Part shown: positions 48,801-60,358 of the stretch, piece by piece
Layout: every line of letters begins with the position of its first letter
How positions within the stretch are numbered: the first letter of the stretch is position 1
Source: Lottia gigantea
Taxonomy: Eukaryota; Mollusca; Gastropoda; Lottiidae
Assembly: GCF_000327385.1 (NCBI RefSeq)
Contig: NW_008708898.1
Location: 1,389,483 to 1,453,482, forward strand
Direction: 5' to 3'
DNA: 64,000 nt
Notes under the pieces: model-generated
Seen by the model: only the letters and a program-made list of their open reading frames with translations
Told to the model about the DNA's origin: nothing
Database searches by the model: none
Position numbers and translations under genes: made by a program

Positions 48801-51800
48801 AAGACTAGAGAAAGAAAATAAAATTGAAGTTATTGGCAGTATTGAAATGAATGTTGAAGATTAGAACGGAAGTTTGGTCGGCTTTCGCTAATGGACTAAT
48901 GAAGCTTAGAGAAGAAACCTCTTTCACTAATATTGACAGCATTGTCCAAAATTAGCCCATAAAAGAAAGCGAGATGATTTTGATGAGCGTCTGATGTGAA
49001 ATCCATTAGTTGAGAGAAAATCTCGATAAATTGTGGGAAAACCATAATTCACTTGGCCTGTCTTTAAGTAAGATTTCCATCAGCTCAGATTCGGGTGTAT
49101 TAATGCTCGCTGACCGACTTCGACCCTATAATTATCAAATTATATTTTCTAGAAATTATTCAGTATAAATTATTGATAATGATTGATATTTTAAATTAAA
49201 TAATCTTTATTACATTTAATAATACTGAAAATATTATTATAAAACATTGATCATTGTTGAAAACTTCAGAAAATATAAAATAAAATAAATCATAATGTTA
49301 GAGTGGATAAACATGCATTTCCAGTCAATTTACAAATTTTATGATGGATTGTTAACTTTGTTACAATTGTTTTTGACTTAATTTTTCTAAACTTTGAATT
49401 GAGAGAAAGGCAACAAGAGCTGTTGATTTAGTGGACAGATAAAAGCCCTGCCTCAATTTTGCAGGATGACAAAAACCCCATTCACTATGGATGAAAGTCC
49501 CACTCAAAAAATTGGTAAATGGAAATATTGTTATTGAGCAGTTCACACTGAAAATTATTAACAAATCAGATTGTTTCTGCTAAAATGAATTTTAAAAATT
49601 AAGCCAAGATAACATGTAACATGTACGAAAAAGTATGTAATATTAAACCATTGATTTATTTACTTGATTATGAGAAGTATTATGAATGATATATTTGAGA
49701 TGAATATTGATCAGTTCATACAGGTTAATGTCAATATAGAATCATGACTGTTTCTGGCTGTCCAATACCTGAATTTACCTGATTCCTTGTCTTATTTACT
49801 AAATAATCAACCAGTTCAATCTCATTGTTCTCAAATAAACATTGTGCACACTCTGATTTCCTCTTGTTACATTCCAGTGTTTAGATTGCACCAACTCTTG
49901 TTTTCTCACTACTTGTGTCACTGATTGAATCTGCTTCAGGGATTCTGTTACTTATTAACTTAGTTGGACATATTATTAGGCCAACCAACGCAGGGTCATT
50001 TTCCTCGAAATCTTAACTTTTAATCTTAAAATTATATCAGCGTTCCAGTAATTGATTGGTCAATCACTTAGATCGATTCTAGATTAGGTTTTATTATCCA
50101 ATCGGATTACTGTATTTCTTTAAATCTGGCTTCTATTTTTGTCTAGTTTCCGAGAATAAGGCTCTGAAGGATTTGATTTTGACACTAGAAAAAATACGGA
50201 ATGATTTTTTTGGAATATATATATATATTATATTTCTTTTGGTCAATTGAACATCCATCTCCAATCTGAAATCTCATTTCTTTTGATAAGTACTTGCCAT
50301 ATTTGCAAGATTTTGGTTTGATTTTAAGTTTTGTTTATTGAGTTAGGTATTTTCCAGCTCAATAATTTTTGAAATATTAACTGAAATGTATTTGTATGCA
50401 ATCTTTTGACTCATAAATCTGACATTATTTTCAAACTGTAATTTGATGTGTGATTTTGTATCTTCTGTTGAGCTGAATGATCTCAGTGATTCCATCATTT
50501 GTCACCCTCATCATCCTATTGTCTTGTTTCCACTCTAGCTTAGCTTAATGTCCGTACTGAGATTTTATTATTCTGTCTGTCGATAATTCAACAAGTATTG
50601 TCTCCTCTTCACAGTTCGTGGAACAAATTGAAAAGAATAAAACGGGACTGAAGGCCGAGGTATTAATCAAACTATACAACTTATTGATTCATTATTTCAC
50701 ATTATTGGAGATGTCATCCTTCGTTTATATGCTTCATTTATTTTACTAGTTTTAATTGCTCATTAACCCTAAGCAGCAATGAAGCATCCTCTTACTGTAC
50801 ATTAAGCCTGTTATTCTGTCAGTACTTGATATCCAAGGTATCAATAATACCTGTACTTTTACTAATAGACTCTACTTCCTACCATTTACTTACTCTTACT
50901 CAAAATTATTCTTAAAGGACCTGTGACAAGAACTAAATTATATTTAAAAAGTATATTAGTTACTTTTTCAAGAAACCGACCCTGGTTCTGTGATGAAAAT
51001 TTGTCTTTATTCAAAGTATACATCGTGACGGCCATTAAAGCACAATATAGTCACCAATTACTGTAAAATTCATTTAATTGTTGTACAGTAATTAGAATGT
51101 ATTCACCAATAAAAATTGGAATGAACATATTTCTTGAATCAGATTTTTGGCAAATTTTGAGGCAATGTCTCTTTAATGTTATTGATGCTGAAATTATAGA
51201 CATAGTCACTTTAATATAATTGATGGTGGTTAATTAGACAAATAGTGTTCAGTGAATTAATATCTGATTGTTTGGATAAGTCTTGAAGAAGAATGAGGTC
51301 GTAGATTGATTAAGCTCCATTCAGGTAAATAAGGCGGGGCATGAATCACATTCAGCTCATTTCCTGTAAATTCAGACTGTTCACAGTATGTAACAATTTC
51401 AAGGGAATAGTTACTGTAATATTAATTTTTGTAATAAGAGACCCAAGATTTTAACCAGCGCTATATATATTTTACAGTGTTTATTATTCACCATTAATTG
51501 AAGCTGTTACAAAGTTTTCTTTGCCTTACACAAAAAAGTGGCTTACATCTTCATCAGTTTTTGTTGTGATGGACAAATCAATTTTATACTGCCAATAATT
51601 TTTAATCTTTGACTTGATGTCATACATTATGTATCAATATGTAGCTTATAGCATTTTAAAAGAATCTACAGTAGCATTTTAAAAGAATCTACAGTGTTTT
51701 CATGGTATCTTATAAACCTCTAGTTACCCCATCATATTGTTCTGGTGGGATTTTATAAAATTTCAGGGTAATTATCTATACTATTGATATTATAATATTA

Positions 51801-54800
51801 GAGGCAGAAGTTTTTTTATGATATTTGAAAACCTTTTCATCAGAAATTTCCATGGAATACAATATTAAATATCTTATAAACCTTGCTGTATTTGAACCTA
51901 CACATGAAAATTCATGTTACAATTAAAAATCCCTTTAATGTTGATTGTAACTATGTTCTTGTTATCTTTCCATCAATCTAATATTGAAATTTCTTCCATT
52001 GTTTACTGAGTATGAATAGGTGTGAATATCAGGTAGAAATCTAATTAAACAACTACCATTAGTTATCAACGGTTGTTATCTCCACCTTACTTTGATCAGT
52101 CTACAGAAATATTTATTACTTTTTATCATAATCAAATACCATCATATTGATACTTGTATTAAAACTATTTTAGTCATCTCTACTCATTTTAATGTACAAT
52201 TTTCTGAAATTTGATCTGAAATAAGTTGATCTTAGATTAAGTTTCTTTTAAGCGCAAAGCTGAGAATACTGAAAATTTGGGTTCTCAGAGAACGATTGCA
52301 AGTAAATTTAAATCAAGATTATCAGGAATACCTTGATAAATTGTTTAGAAGAAATAAAATGGTGTTTTACGTTCTTCTGCGACTTGACAACACCCTGCAT
52401 TGTGTAGTGAGGGCCTCACTAAATAGGTAATCTGAATGAATTGAGTTGAATGAATGGAAAATGCCTGGCTGAAAAATCCGAAGGTGCCTAGGTTAACCAA
52501 AGACACAAAAGGTTACGACACGATTTTAATGATTATGCTCCAGAAATTAGCATATTCCACTGAATATAACTAAAAGACTGATATCTTTGTGAGAAAGTAT
52601 CTGACTGACTGAGCATCACTGCTACTTTCCATATTGAGAAGTAAGCTTACTTAGTTTATTAACATTGCAATATTATAGCTTCTGTTCACCACAAGACTTT
52701 CATATTATATATGATATTTTTCAGGAATGTGAATGTATTTGACAAGAAGAAATTAGAAGATCCCTCTCAACTGATAGCTACGTTTGAAGTGACTGAATTA
52801 GTAGGAATAGTAACATTACTGTATGGTATGTTGTTACATTCTGGAGCTCCTAGTCGTGGTGAAGTCTCGCCTCCTGATCTACCAACCAATACTCTCAATA
52901 TCACTATAACTGGTTTACGTATGTTAAATCATATGGCTACATTAGATCTGAACATGTTACAGGTAATTCTTCTTTTTTTCCTTATCTGATCAGAAACAAG
53001 AGCCACAATATTTGAACAAAAAAAAAACCTTTGATTTTATATAATTGAAGACTATTAAACTTCTACACCAAGGTTCTGGTTATAATTCTTTTGTAAAATA
53101 TTTAATTTGACACTTAATGATCCTGTCTTTGGCATTGGTTCTGCAAAACTGAATATAGTGAGACATTCATCTGACTGACACCCCTCAACTTTCTATTGAA
53201 CTATTCCACACATGCATTCTGTCTATCTATATGTCACTATGTATGTAGGAGATGAAGGGCAATTTTTTTACCTGTCACTCTCTTGATTTACTATGTCACT
53301 GTAAGCAAGGCATATTAGGCTGATTTCCTAGATATAATTCTGCTCTCGGCTCAATTTATGATATTGCTAAATTAGTTCTGATTACTGTGCAGAACAGGAT
53401 TCCAGCACAGAAGGATCTCTGTGCCTGTAGTTGCACTTATGAATACTAAAAATGAACATACAGTTTCTTTCTTCAAATTTCTAATGTTGGTGTATATCTT
53501 CATGTCTGACAACATTTAGTAACTAAATCATAAAGAACCTAATTTTAAATAAATAAACAGATTGATTACCTGATATGCTTATAAAAATGATTTTTCAAAC
53601 ATCAAACTGCATGATAACTTGTCAAAATTCTTAACTTTCCTTTTTCTGACACAATATGGTTTATTTCACGTGTATTTAACTCGATGAATAAAAATAAACA
53701 GCTGCCAATCAACACGTAATATTAGTCGTAAAGTTGCTCCAACGTGTACCTGCCATATTTTCCTCTCCTCAATTTACTGGGAATTCATGTAGTCAAAGTT
53801 TGAATAATAAAATATAGCGTGCCTCAGTCTTGTCGAAACTTAAGTCTTCATTTTATTGAGTACAATTTGAACAAGGAATCCACACTGATTGTAGTTATTG
53901 CCTTGTAGAAATTGTTGTAATGTTTATAATATTAGTATTTTATGATACCTAATATTTTATTTATAAGAGAAATTGTGTTAAACATTCTTTGAAAGTGTGA
54001 TCAGTGCAATATCAATTTTACATCTGGAAATATCTGATAGAGTTGAACAATTCATTACACTCTTCATTGTAGAATAGAGTTATTGCCCTTGTTCTATATC
54101 TCTAACTTTAACCAGCCTGTAAGTTATATATAAACCTTCCCATCTTCAGCAGTTAAGCAGCCAATCATTAGAACTGTAGGCACAGATTGTATTCTATATA
54201 TAGTTCTGTGACCTACAATAATTCTGCGCTCAGACAAATTGTGAAATGCTGGATGTAAAGAGTCTCGCCCAAGAAGACAAAAAATTAACCATTCATTACC
54301 GAGTCTGATTCTGGTAACGGAAACAACTGAAAATTGCCGAATGATATAATTGTACTTTTACAATCTCCTGGTTGGATTGGGTAATGTCTGGCTTTGGAAC
54401 AAATTGATTTTAGATCCTGGAATCATTTGTTAAACTAAAATCTTGAATAAAAATGAAATTGTAAAATGTTCGTTGTGTGGCCAATTAGCAGGAAATAAGC
54501 TGAAAGTATAATGTATTACCCTGACTACTATAAATAGAATCCAAATAAAGAAATGGATAAAAATATACAATGTTATTATTTCTATCTTTTCTAATCAAGT
54601 CAGTGAGTTCTAATCAACACTAATGTTTATACCAACTGCCAGTTTCATCTGATTTTAACTCCTCATAATATCAATTCCTACGTCTTTATTCTGGCTACAG
54701 TGCTCTTATCTCAACTAGACAATATACAAATCATTGACACTGTTATTTCAGCATCTCGCTGCGTGCAATTCAGTGCAACCTTAATCACATTTCAATCAAA

Positions 54801-57800
54801 CTTTAGGGTGTGCAGTTTAGGACGCAGGCGGTGAAAATTTGAAATTAATTGTGTTTTATGACCCATATTGACAAATTAATTACATGGAGATTTCTATAGA
54901 GTAAATACGAGAATAAAAAAGATAAAAATTGTTGAAATATTCAAGATAATTGCAAGATACTAGCATAAATATTGAAATTTTTTGTAGAATTTAATAATCT
55001 TAATGTAAACTTGGAGAACACAGACAATTTTTTGTAATTTACAATCGGAATAAAATCATAAATTGTTGAAAATAATGTGAATTAATACACACAGAATTTA
55101 ATAAATTTGAACAATGAAATAAAAGTTTAAAAAGTTCAGAAAGGGTTATTGGTTATAAAAATATTCAAAATGAGAAAGCTTTTTTTTTTTAAAAACTAAT
55201 CCATAGTTGAAATATATTTTTATCAGAGCAATTGTTCTACGGTTCTTGATCTTGCTGTATTTCTCAATCTTATCTTTTGTGATCCCTTTATATTATCACA
55301 TAGAGAAGACATTTGTAATGCATACATCCATGCTTAGCTAAAAAAGATATGAAATAGCATGGATATTATTTTTTTACTAAGATGTATTTAACAAAGAAAA
55401 ATAACTTCTTTCTTACCAAGATCATGTGTAGAGTTTTAACAATATGCCATCAATGTGATCATCTCTTAAAAATAAGACTTAAAAACATGTGACTAAAAGA
55501 ACTTCATAACACCAAGATTTTGGTATTGATTTTTTAATGGAATATTATGAAAACTATGGTGTATCTATTTAAAGTCAGTATGTCTTTGAAATTAGAAACT
55601 TATAAAAGGAAACGTGAAAGTAATGGAATGTTATGTGTTTAAATAAAAAATATAAAAATATGTGAGAAAAAAGAAATTGGAAATATTTGAATTTTTCTTT
55701 GTATGCATTTATCAATTGGGCAAAATCAGTACTTTGAATATTTCAATCTGCATGAAAATGATAAAAGGTATTATTTTACTCAAGAGAATGGATAATTGAG
55801 CTTATTGTATTCTGTAATGTGCAGAATTTGCATAATGAAAGTAAACAGCCGCTAGCAAAATGTGTTATGAACATTATTAATTCAAAGGCATCCTTCTTAT
55901 GCTCTGAGAGAGGTATTGTACTTGCTTTAAAAGATTGAAAGTATGCCAATGTTATTTGGTGCATGGGGTGGAAAATTTTTTTTGTTTAAGTAGATCTTTA
56001 TCAGCTGGATAAGGGTAGATTACTCTCACCACCTTGATCGTGCAACCATTATTTATTTAAATAACTAAACATGACCCCTAGTGTTTATACTCATTGCAAT
56101 CTGAGTCGTCATTTAACTGCCAAACTATGTTAATTGGCTCTGGGCACTAGTTGCTGGTGTTTATCTGCCGTTATTTCTGGCCACTGGGTATAAACTGATA
56201 TTTATGTCCTTTCTGTTGGTTACTAGAGTAAGTGGTATGATGATATAAAATGTTATGTAATATAGTAATGGGTATAGTAGCCTACAGCTCACTCAACTTA
56301 TCTAAATAACATGCTATAATGCCATAGATATTTTATGGATGTTGCATGTAGATACAAATTCTTGAAATTCAGTTGATATTTCATGAAGTCTAACTGAATT
56401 ATTCAAGGGAATAGAATGCGTTTTCTCAATAAACTGTTTGCACCCTTACAAGTATTATTACTCACCAGTATGTTTCTATCAACACCTAGTGTATCTGATT
56501 ATCAATGGGTGTAGTTATTTCATTCAGGAAAAGTTACTGATATTTTTACTCACATATTAATACAATATCAGATTTTTCTGGTTAAAATTAAAATCATTTC
56601 CTAATGACATGCACACTGGAAGTGTGGAAATAAAATTGTTTTGAAAGAAATAAAAGGGGTGTAATTTTCATTTTAATTTATTGTTAAAAGTTTCAAAATA
56701 ATACCTAAGACTTGAAGTAATAATTAAATTTAGGTGGCTATTTTTTGTTCGTACAACATGTAGAGACAGGAAGGACTGTTAAAATAATATCTGGTTAGTA
56801 CCTACTGATCTAATGTAATAGTAAATGAATTATTTATATAGCTGAACACTTGTGTGGGTGTATGTACAGTTTATAATGTTAATGAAATTTGAGATTATTT
56901 TGTCAGATTGTGGTTTTTTCTTGTCACATCTGGGAGGAAGAATGGCTCCATATTGCCAACAAATTTTAGATGACTAAAATAATAACAGCAAAAAACATTT
57001 TTATGCCTAAGATAAACCTTTTGTTCTATAAAACACATTACCAAAAATACTAAATACTTTGAAAGTGACCCCGAATTGAAAAGTATTGAGTTTCCAAAAA
57101 CAGAAATGCTATGTGTCATTATCAACATTTTTTTACATGAGCTTTCATAGCTTTGAATTCATAGTTTTTAGTGTAGAGATTTTATATAAAAATATAAATC
57201 AAAAATATTACTTGATCTGAAACTCATGCCAACAGCATCAGATGATCTTTTTTTTTTTCTATACCATGTTTTTTGAAGAACTGAAATTGAAATTCTGGCC
57301 CAAGTGCATTAACTACTAATGTTGGTTTTCATTGATAAAGTTTTTAATGCCTTAGGTTTTTTTTTATGGAACATCAGCCCTTTTCTTAAAACTTAAGACT
57401 TACTTTAGATGCCATGACAGAAAATAATACCTAAAATTATTACCTTTTAAAAGTAAAAAAAAAAGTGAAAAACCGAAATCCCAGCATCCCAGAAAAAAAA
57501 TACTCAAATCAAATAGGAAATATGAATTGTTTACAGGTCAAAATATGTAAATATTTGTCACTAAGATATTGTTTATAATATAAACTACATTTCCAGCAGA
57601 AATAATTTATTTTTATTTTTTTACACTTGAATTATTTGTCGTGAAAGTGCAAATGTGGAGAAAATAATAAATTTGATGGAATCTTCACCTCAATGTGTCC
57701 TGAATACCCTGACCTGAAGTCGTGCCTGCCAGACCAGTATATAAGACATATCGTTATTATACCAGTTAGACCATTTCTAGCTATTTAATATTCTATGTTT

Positions 57801-60358
57801 ATATATATCATTATACCCAGATGGTTGAACGTTAGAAATACATGATCCTATTGTTATTACCCGAGCTATGCTACCCGCCTCACGGTGCACTAATAACCAC
57901 CATGTACCTAACGATCTAGATCTGTCCTCAATTCGGAAGTACAAAACTAAATGTAAATCTTGACACATGCGACTAATTTGGAATGAATTGAGTTGAGACG
58001 GAGACAAAAACAGGTGGTCTTAACATCAGATCTGTTCCTGGGGACTCAAATATTGTTTTAATATACTTGAATTGAGAAGGGTGGGGTCAGGGGTCGCAAT
58101 ATTCAGGGGTCAACTTTGGTGGGGTATGAACTTCTGTAAGACATTATATTGATGGTAAAATGGTTTACCAACATTTGGAAATGAAATGGCCTTTACAATA
58201 TAGAGATTGTTATGTTTGTTTTGGAGGTATATTGTAAAGTAATATATTGGTGATGGCAAGATGAAATTGCTAAAGATGTAAGGTGATCTAGATGATTTCT
58301 ATATAAAATACATTACTTTCCCAATGTAGTCCATTTACCTTACTTAAAACAGAATTTGATCTAACTTCAGAAAGCTGACTTCTCTTGTATAAAGAAAATT
58401 CTAAGTGAGGGAAAAATGTTAAAAAAATGAATAGAAAAATTAAGTTTTTGACCTTTCTGGACTAATTATTGATGAATAATTATGCATATCTATAATAATT
58501 GTTTCAAATGTTAGTTTGATTACTGAAGTATAAGGCAAGAACTTTACATGCAAGACGTCTTTTTATGTCAATCAAATAAATGACTTCAACTATACTTTAA
58601 AATATGTGAACATCTTTTTGTGGGTAAACCAAAATACATCTTTGGCCTTGGTCTAAATATTTTTTAGTGGCAATATAAATAATGGGATGAATAATTTTTT
58701 GAAAAAAATATTGTGTGGCACTTTTCCTTTAAGTTAAGAATTGTGATTTATTTTGTAATTTAACTTCTCTGATATCATGAAAATAAACCATATTCTAGTA
58801 GACAAATACACAGTGCAGCTGCATGATGTATAGACTTACATTGTGTATATTTAATAAACTCTTTACATTAATATACTCTGATTGCTTTCAAAAATAAACA
58901 ACCACATGGTCACATTTACCCTGCAACTATATCTTATTTTGACTAAGGTTTAATAAATAACATTTTAATAGATATAAATTTGGAATTTATTCAAGCAAGA
59001 AGAGAAATTCTTGTAGATGTTATCCAGTAAGTTAGTAAGCTTTTGATATTAATTATTTTAAAACTATCTTGGTATTTAATTCAAATGTTTAAATCATGGA
59101 GTATATTTGACATGATTAGCTTCTATTTTAGTACAATTAACATGAAACTCTAGAACAATACCAAAATCAGACAGCATAGCTGTATAATTCTGGCATTTAT
59201 ATTTGGAAATCTGGCACCTGTTCAAAATGATCAAATGTAGAAAATATTTAGATATCACTTGTGAAAAATGTTGCAAATGACTTGTTGATAAAAGAAGGAC
59301 CTGAATTTCAAAATTAACCACTATTGTAATCAACATACTACTGTGATGAAATTATATTAAAATCTTTTATAAACATTGAGCAAATGTCTGTAATTGTCTT
59401 TTTACAAGTGAAAATTTCCAGAAAATTGTGTTCTAATTTAAGTAAAGTAAGGGAACACGAAACAATTCTTCTCAATTAGACAACTAATGGAGTGGAAATG
59501 AAAAAGTTAATTTAGAATGATACTTGATTTCAATGATAGACAGGGCTAGTAGTTATTCTACACTCCATGAGATGTTGATCTATCATTAGAACATGGCAAC
59601 ATTGAGAGTATTCTAAACACTTGTTGTCGTAGCCCACCCCACCCTGATGTGTCAAACATTATTAGGATTATATAACCTGATTATACCAGACCATCAGTGT
59701 CAGTCTGTATTCCTACTGACCACCCCAACTGCCTAAATACTGCCATCATCTTTGTTTTGTTTTTATTAATTACAAGTTAAAAGGTGTAAACAAACAATTT
59801 TTCACCTGAGTGTTTTGCTTTTGCAAATTACTGAGTATTTTCTATCAGGAACATTACGTTACCTCCCTTGACTTGCTTATGTGGGGATACATATATAACA
59901 GTCATTGCTTCATTTTTTGCAACATTTTGACTATTTCTTTCATTGTTCTCAGACATATAACACATTGGGATACTTTTGGTTAAACTTTTTATTGTTGGAA
60001 TTTTAATCATTTTTTATTCCCATGTTTAAATAATTATTGATAGCATTGAGATTATGAAAAATATTCTGGAAAATTTGAGACATTTTATTTCAGATCAAAG
60101 GCTTGCAAATAAGTCTTTGTTTTAAATATACCTAGAAAATTAGTATTTGTCTTTGATTTATGCCCTAAAGAATTGTTATCCTTTCATGTATCTGTTTATG
60201 TTTTTCAGAAAAGTCTGGGTGAAGAGGGTATATCTCTAGAATTCCGTCATATAGCCAGTTATTTAATGTGGTATTGTACCCATCAACCTAATGAAGAATT
60301 ATTACATGAAGTTATATTGTGTGTTGGCAATTTTACTGTTTTAAATCCAGATAACCAG
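30325..60358 (+). CDS. SCAPER: SCAPER homologue, 3'-partial (26 coding exons in window)
   Basis: ER-associated cytosolic protein. Vertebrate SCAPER binds cyclin A/CDK2, and links ribosome-bound TTC5 to CCR4-NOT in tubulin mRNA decay. Exons: 30325-30456, 31038-31146, 31324-31703, 31985-32088, 32365-32595, 32880-33004, 33201-33883, 34447-34611, 34849-34918, 35120-35225, 35429-35540, 35702-35842, 36190-36291, 36418-36614, 37289-37370, 37710-37868, 38044-38145, 38356-38486, 38712-38777, 38953-39079, 39396-39508, 39783-39906, 40149-40369, 44180-44326, 52725-52962, 60209-60358. These total 4317 nt, 1439 residues, frame-consistent. Hallmarks: RYWKFLFDNLQRAVD.IYETCEQ, RPTAIAWEVRKMSPGK, DGWETVQRG, AFINTLEAQNKRHD, a C2H2 finger, and FRHIA..LLHEVILCVG. 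The ATG at 30325 has A at -3. Roughly the last 100 residues lie beyond the window. Confidence 0.96.
34053..34376. mobile_element. Degraded element with GATACGATA-type ends (possibly hAT-like)
   Basis: The intron before the 34447 exon has GGGTATCATCGATCATGTCA and CCATACGATACATATGATAT at its left, and GTATCGTCAAGTATGGATAC, GATACGATACATGTATCGTG and CGTATCACAATACATTGATG at its right. Inverted GTATCG/CGATAC-rich ends of this kind occur in non-autonomous hAT elements of many animals; that link is from memory. Exact ends were not resolved. Confidence 0.4.
34447..37370 (+). CDS. SCAPER: SCAPER central acidic segment and long coiled coil
   Basis: Exons 8-15. First an acidic helix (EESLSSQLEDEQKRALESAI, EEEESWLKELA), then SWSDMVEEAEERTP. 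From about residue 703 to 930 there is Glu/Lys/Arg/Ala-rich sequence with long heptad-like runs (KVEEVRVWKEELIKQRKDTI, EEKQAKEAAVEERRKALEAD), a predicted coiled coil or single alpha helix. AFINTLEAQNKRHDILSKHQ is highly characteristic of SCAPER. Confidence 0.93.
36640..37280. repeat. Probable dispersed-repeat remnant in SCAPER intron
   Basis: The 674-bp intron 36615-37288 is less AT-rich than its neighbours and contains AGGGATCTTTAACGTGCACA (36910-36929) and TGTCCCATCCGAACGACTAG (about 37156-37175). I remember both phrases as recurrent in repeats of aquatic invertebrates. Ends and family cannot be given without a database search. Confidence 0.3.
37710..38145 (+). CDS. SCAPER: SCAPER C2H2 (U1-like) zinc finger
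   Basis: Exons 37710-37868 and 38044-38145. The finger is split by the intron: LCKICNTL at the end of the first exon, IPSEVYLLSHLRGKKHQQAL in the second. Cys960, Cys963, His976 and His982 (window numbering) give C-x2-C-x12-H-x5-H, the spacing of U1-type fingers found in RNA-binding proteins. All four ligands are intact. Confidence 0.94.
38356..40369 (+). CDS. SCAPER: SCAPER C-terminal helical region, first part
   Basis: Exons 18-23. A basic stretch (ERQKSMKKRYKKLRVRM) follows the finger. Next come QSSDTGPWPQNKVSAIDRAI and GELGRILEKK, then helical segments FLGCMTHLSKILATI, LLSHACEVYRIACKG and FSNKIGSLVDHLIHRLS, matching the conserved vertebrate C-terminal half. Exon 23 adds NLMQLIATILTRLAKNNPST. 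Exon and intron sizes are small here, in contrast to what follows. Confidence 0.92.
39642..39765 (+). mobile_element. Short inverted-repeat element (MITE-like), partial copy 2
   Basis: GGTGACTACACTTGCCATTC at 39642-39661 matches the end of the element at 20553-20781. Downstream, GTAATGGAATTTTAAGCC and GTTGCATAAGAATTTTATTT resemble inner parts of that copy. No matching right end was found, so this copy is truncated or diverged. It lies in the SCAPER intron 39509-39782. Confidence 0.5.
41219..41281. mobile_element. 35-bp insertion flanked by perfect 14-bp target duplications
   Basis: TTGAAAATATTAAG occurs at 41219-41232 and again at 41268-41281. The 35 bp between (41233-41267) start TAGGACGTAAAACTCCATTC and end in ATTTC/T-rich sequence, matching a repeat end at 23787-23821. 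The duplication length fits target-primed (LINE/SINE-type) insertion of a severely truncated element. Confidence 0.65.
42436..42725. mobile_element. hAT-like MITE, 274 bp (42444-42717), with 8-bp target duplication
   Basis: The ends are CAGTGGCG at 42444 and CCACTG ending 42717, giving short inverted CAGTGG termini, followed inward by G-rich/C-rich blocks. Flanks are GCGTTAAC (42436-42443) and GCGTTCAC (42718-42725), an 8-bp duplication with one mismatch. Eight-bp duplications and CAG-starting ends are features of hAT transposons. No transposase is present. Confidence 0.75.
44180..44326 (+). CDS. SCAPER: SCAPER exon 24
   Basis: Encodes (S)YLISVGIIDKLRQFFSSVRG ... AAEFLQQSLALLVAMSKFMS. It joins exon 23 in phase 2 and exon 25 in phase 2. 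Vertebrate SCAPER has the equivalent ISYVVNMGLIDKLCACFLSV segment. Isolated between a 3.8-kb and an 8.4-kb intron. Confidence 0.93.
46880..47090. promoter_or_regulatory. Candidate intronic enhancer segment A
   Basis: Compositionally complex island in AT-rich intron. Contains TCACACCTT (46882) and TTTCACCTTG (47022), both T-box-like, TGATTGTTGTTTATAA (46984, Sox/forkhead-like), and ATAATGATTT and ATCAATTA homeodomain-like cores. These are motif resemblances only. Confidence 0.25.
47286..47655. repeat. 23-bp minisatellite, about 15 units
   Basis: Unit near GATATGAATTTAGTTTTCTA plus AAA, repeated exactly at 23-bp spacing in the centre (about 47420-47510) and diverging outward (GATTTGAATCTAGTTTTCTG at the right end). 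In SCAPER intron 24. Confidence 0.85.
48860..49140. promoter_or_regulatory. Candidate intronic enhancer segment B
   Basis: Contains CTAATGGACTAATG (48888-48901), CCATTAG (49003-49009), TGTGGGAAA (49032-49040, CSL/Su(H)-like), ATTAATGC and ATAATTATCAAATTAT. Base composition is higher in GC than the surrounding intron. Inference only. Confidence 0.28.
51649..51694. repeat. 23-bp tandem duplication
   Basis: TAGCATTTTAAAAGAATCTA plus CAG occurs twice in direct succession (51649-51671 and 51672-51694) with no difference, so the duplication is young. Confidence 0.9.
52725..52962 (+). CDS. SCAPER: SCAPER exon 25
   Basis: Encodes NVNVFDKKKLEDPSQLIATF, EVTELVGIVTLLYGMLLHSG, SPPDLPTNTLNITITGLRML, NHMATLDLNMLQ. 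The pattern matches the vertebrate segment around IFDNNRQDPTGLTAALQATD and LYCVLFHG. Phase 2 in, phase 0 out; donor GTAATT. Confidence 0.94.
53640..53860. promoter_or_regulatory. Candidate intronic enhancer segment C
   Basis: GC-richer island with CACGTGTATTTAACTC, AACAGCTGCC (E-box CAGCTG), CCAATCAACACG and GTTGCTCCAACGTG. Motif resemblance only. Confidence 0.22.
54740..54890. promoter_or_regulatory. Candidate intronic enhancer segment D
   Basis: Dense homeodomain-type motifs: CTTAATCACATTTCAATCAA, GAAATTAATTGTGTTTTATG (Hox/Cdx-like TTTATG) and TTGACAAATTAATTACA (TGACA next to TAATTA, as in Meis/Pbx plus homeodomain sites). Also a GC-rich core GGACGCAGGCGG (54820-54831). Inference only. Confidence 0.28.
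56001..56210. promoter_or_regulatory. Candidate intronic enhancer segment E
   Basis: Complex island with CATTGCAATCTGAGTCGTCA, GTTAATTGGC (HNF1 half-site-like), GTTTATCTGCC (GATA-like TTATCT) and TAGTGTTTATAC (forkhead-like). Inference only. Confidence 0.25.
60209..60358 (+). CDS. SCAPER: SCAPER exon 26 (last in window)
   Basis: Encodes KSLGEEGISLEFRHIASYLM, WYCTHQPNEELLHEVILCVG, NFTVLNPDNQ, closely matching vertebrate AEGLSLAFRHMASSLL..LLHEVIVCVGYFTVNHPDNQ. Phase 0 both ends. The donor is CAG/GTCTGT, weaker than the GTAAGT used elsewhere; alignment to vertebrate SCAPER supports ending here. The next exon (expected to begin VIVQSGR-like) is outside the window. Confidence 0.93.

Larger units (their letters stand above)
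44327..52724 (+). other. SCAPER intron 24 (8.4 kb), candidate regulatory block
   Basis: Longest intron wholly in the window. No exon or coding transposon found. It contains a 23-bp minisatellite (47286-47655), a 23-bp duplication (51649-51694) and motif-rich, less AT-rich segments at 46880-47090 and 48860-49140. Confidence 0.8.
52963..60208 (+). other. SCAPER intron 25 (7.2 kb), candidate regulatory block
   Basis: No exon found. Mostly AT-rich with poly-T/A runs; compositionally complex islands at 53640-53860, 54740-54890 and 56001-56210. Adjacent SCAPER residues flanking this intron are contiguous in vertebrate SCAPER, so no coding exon is missing. Confidence 0.8.
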
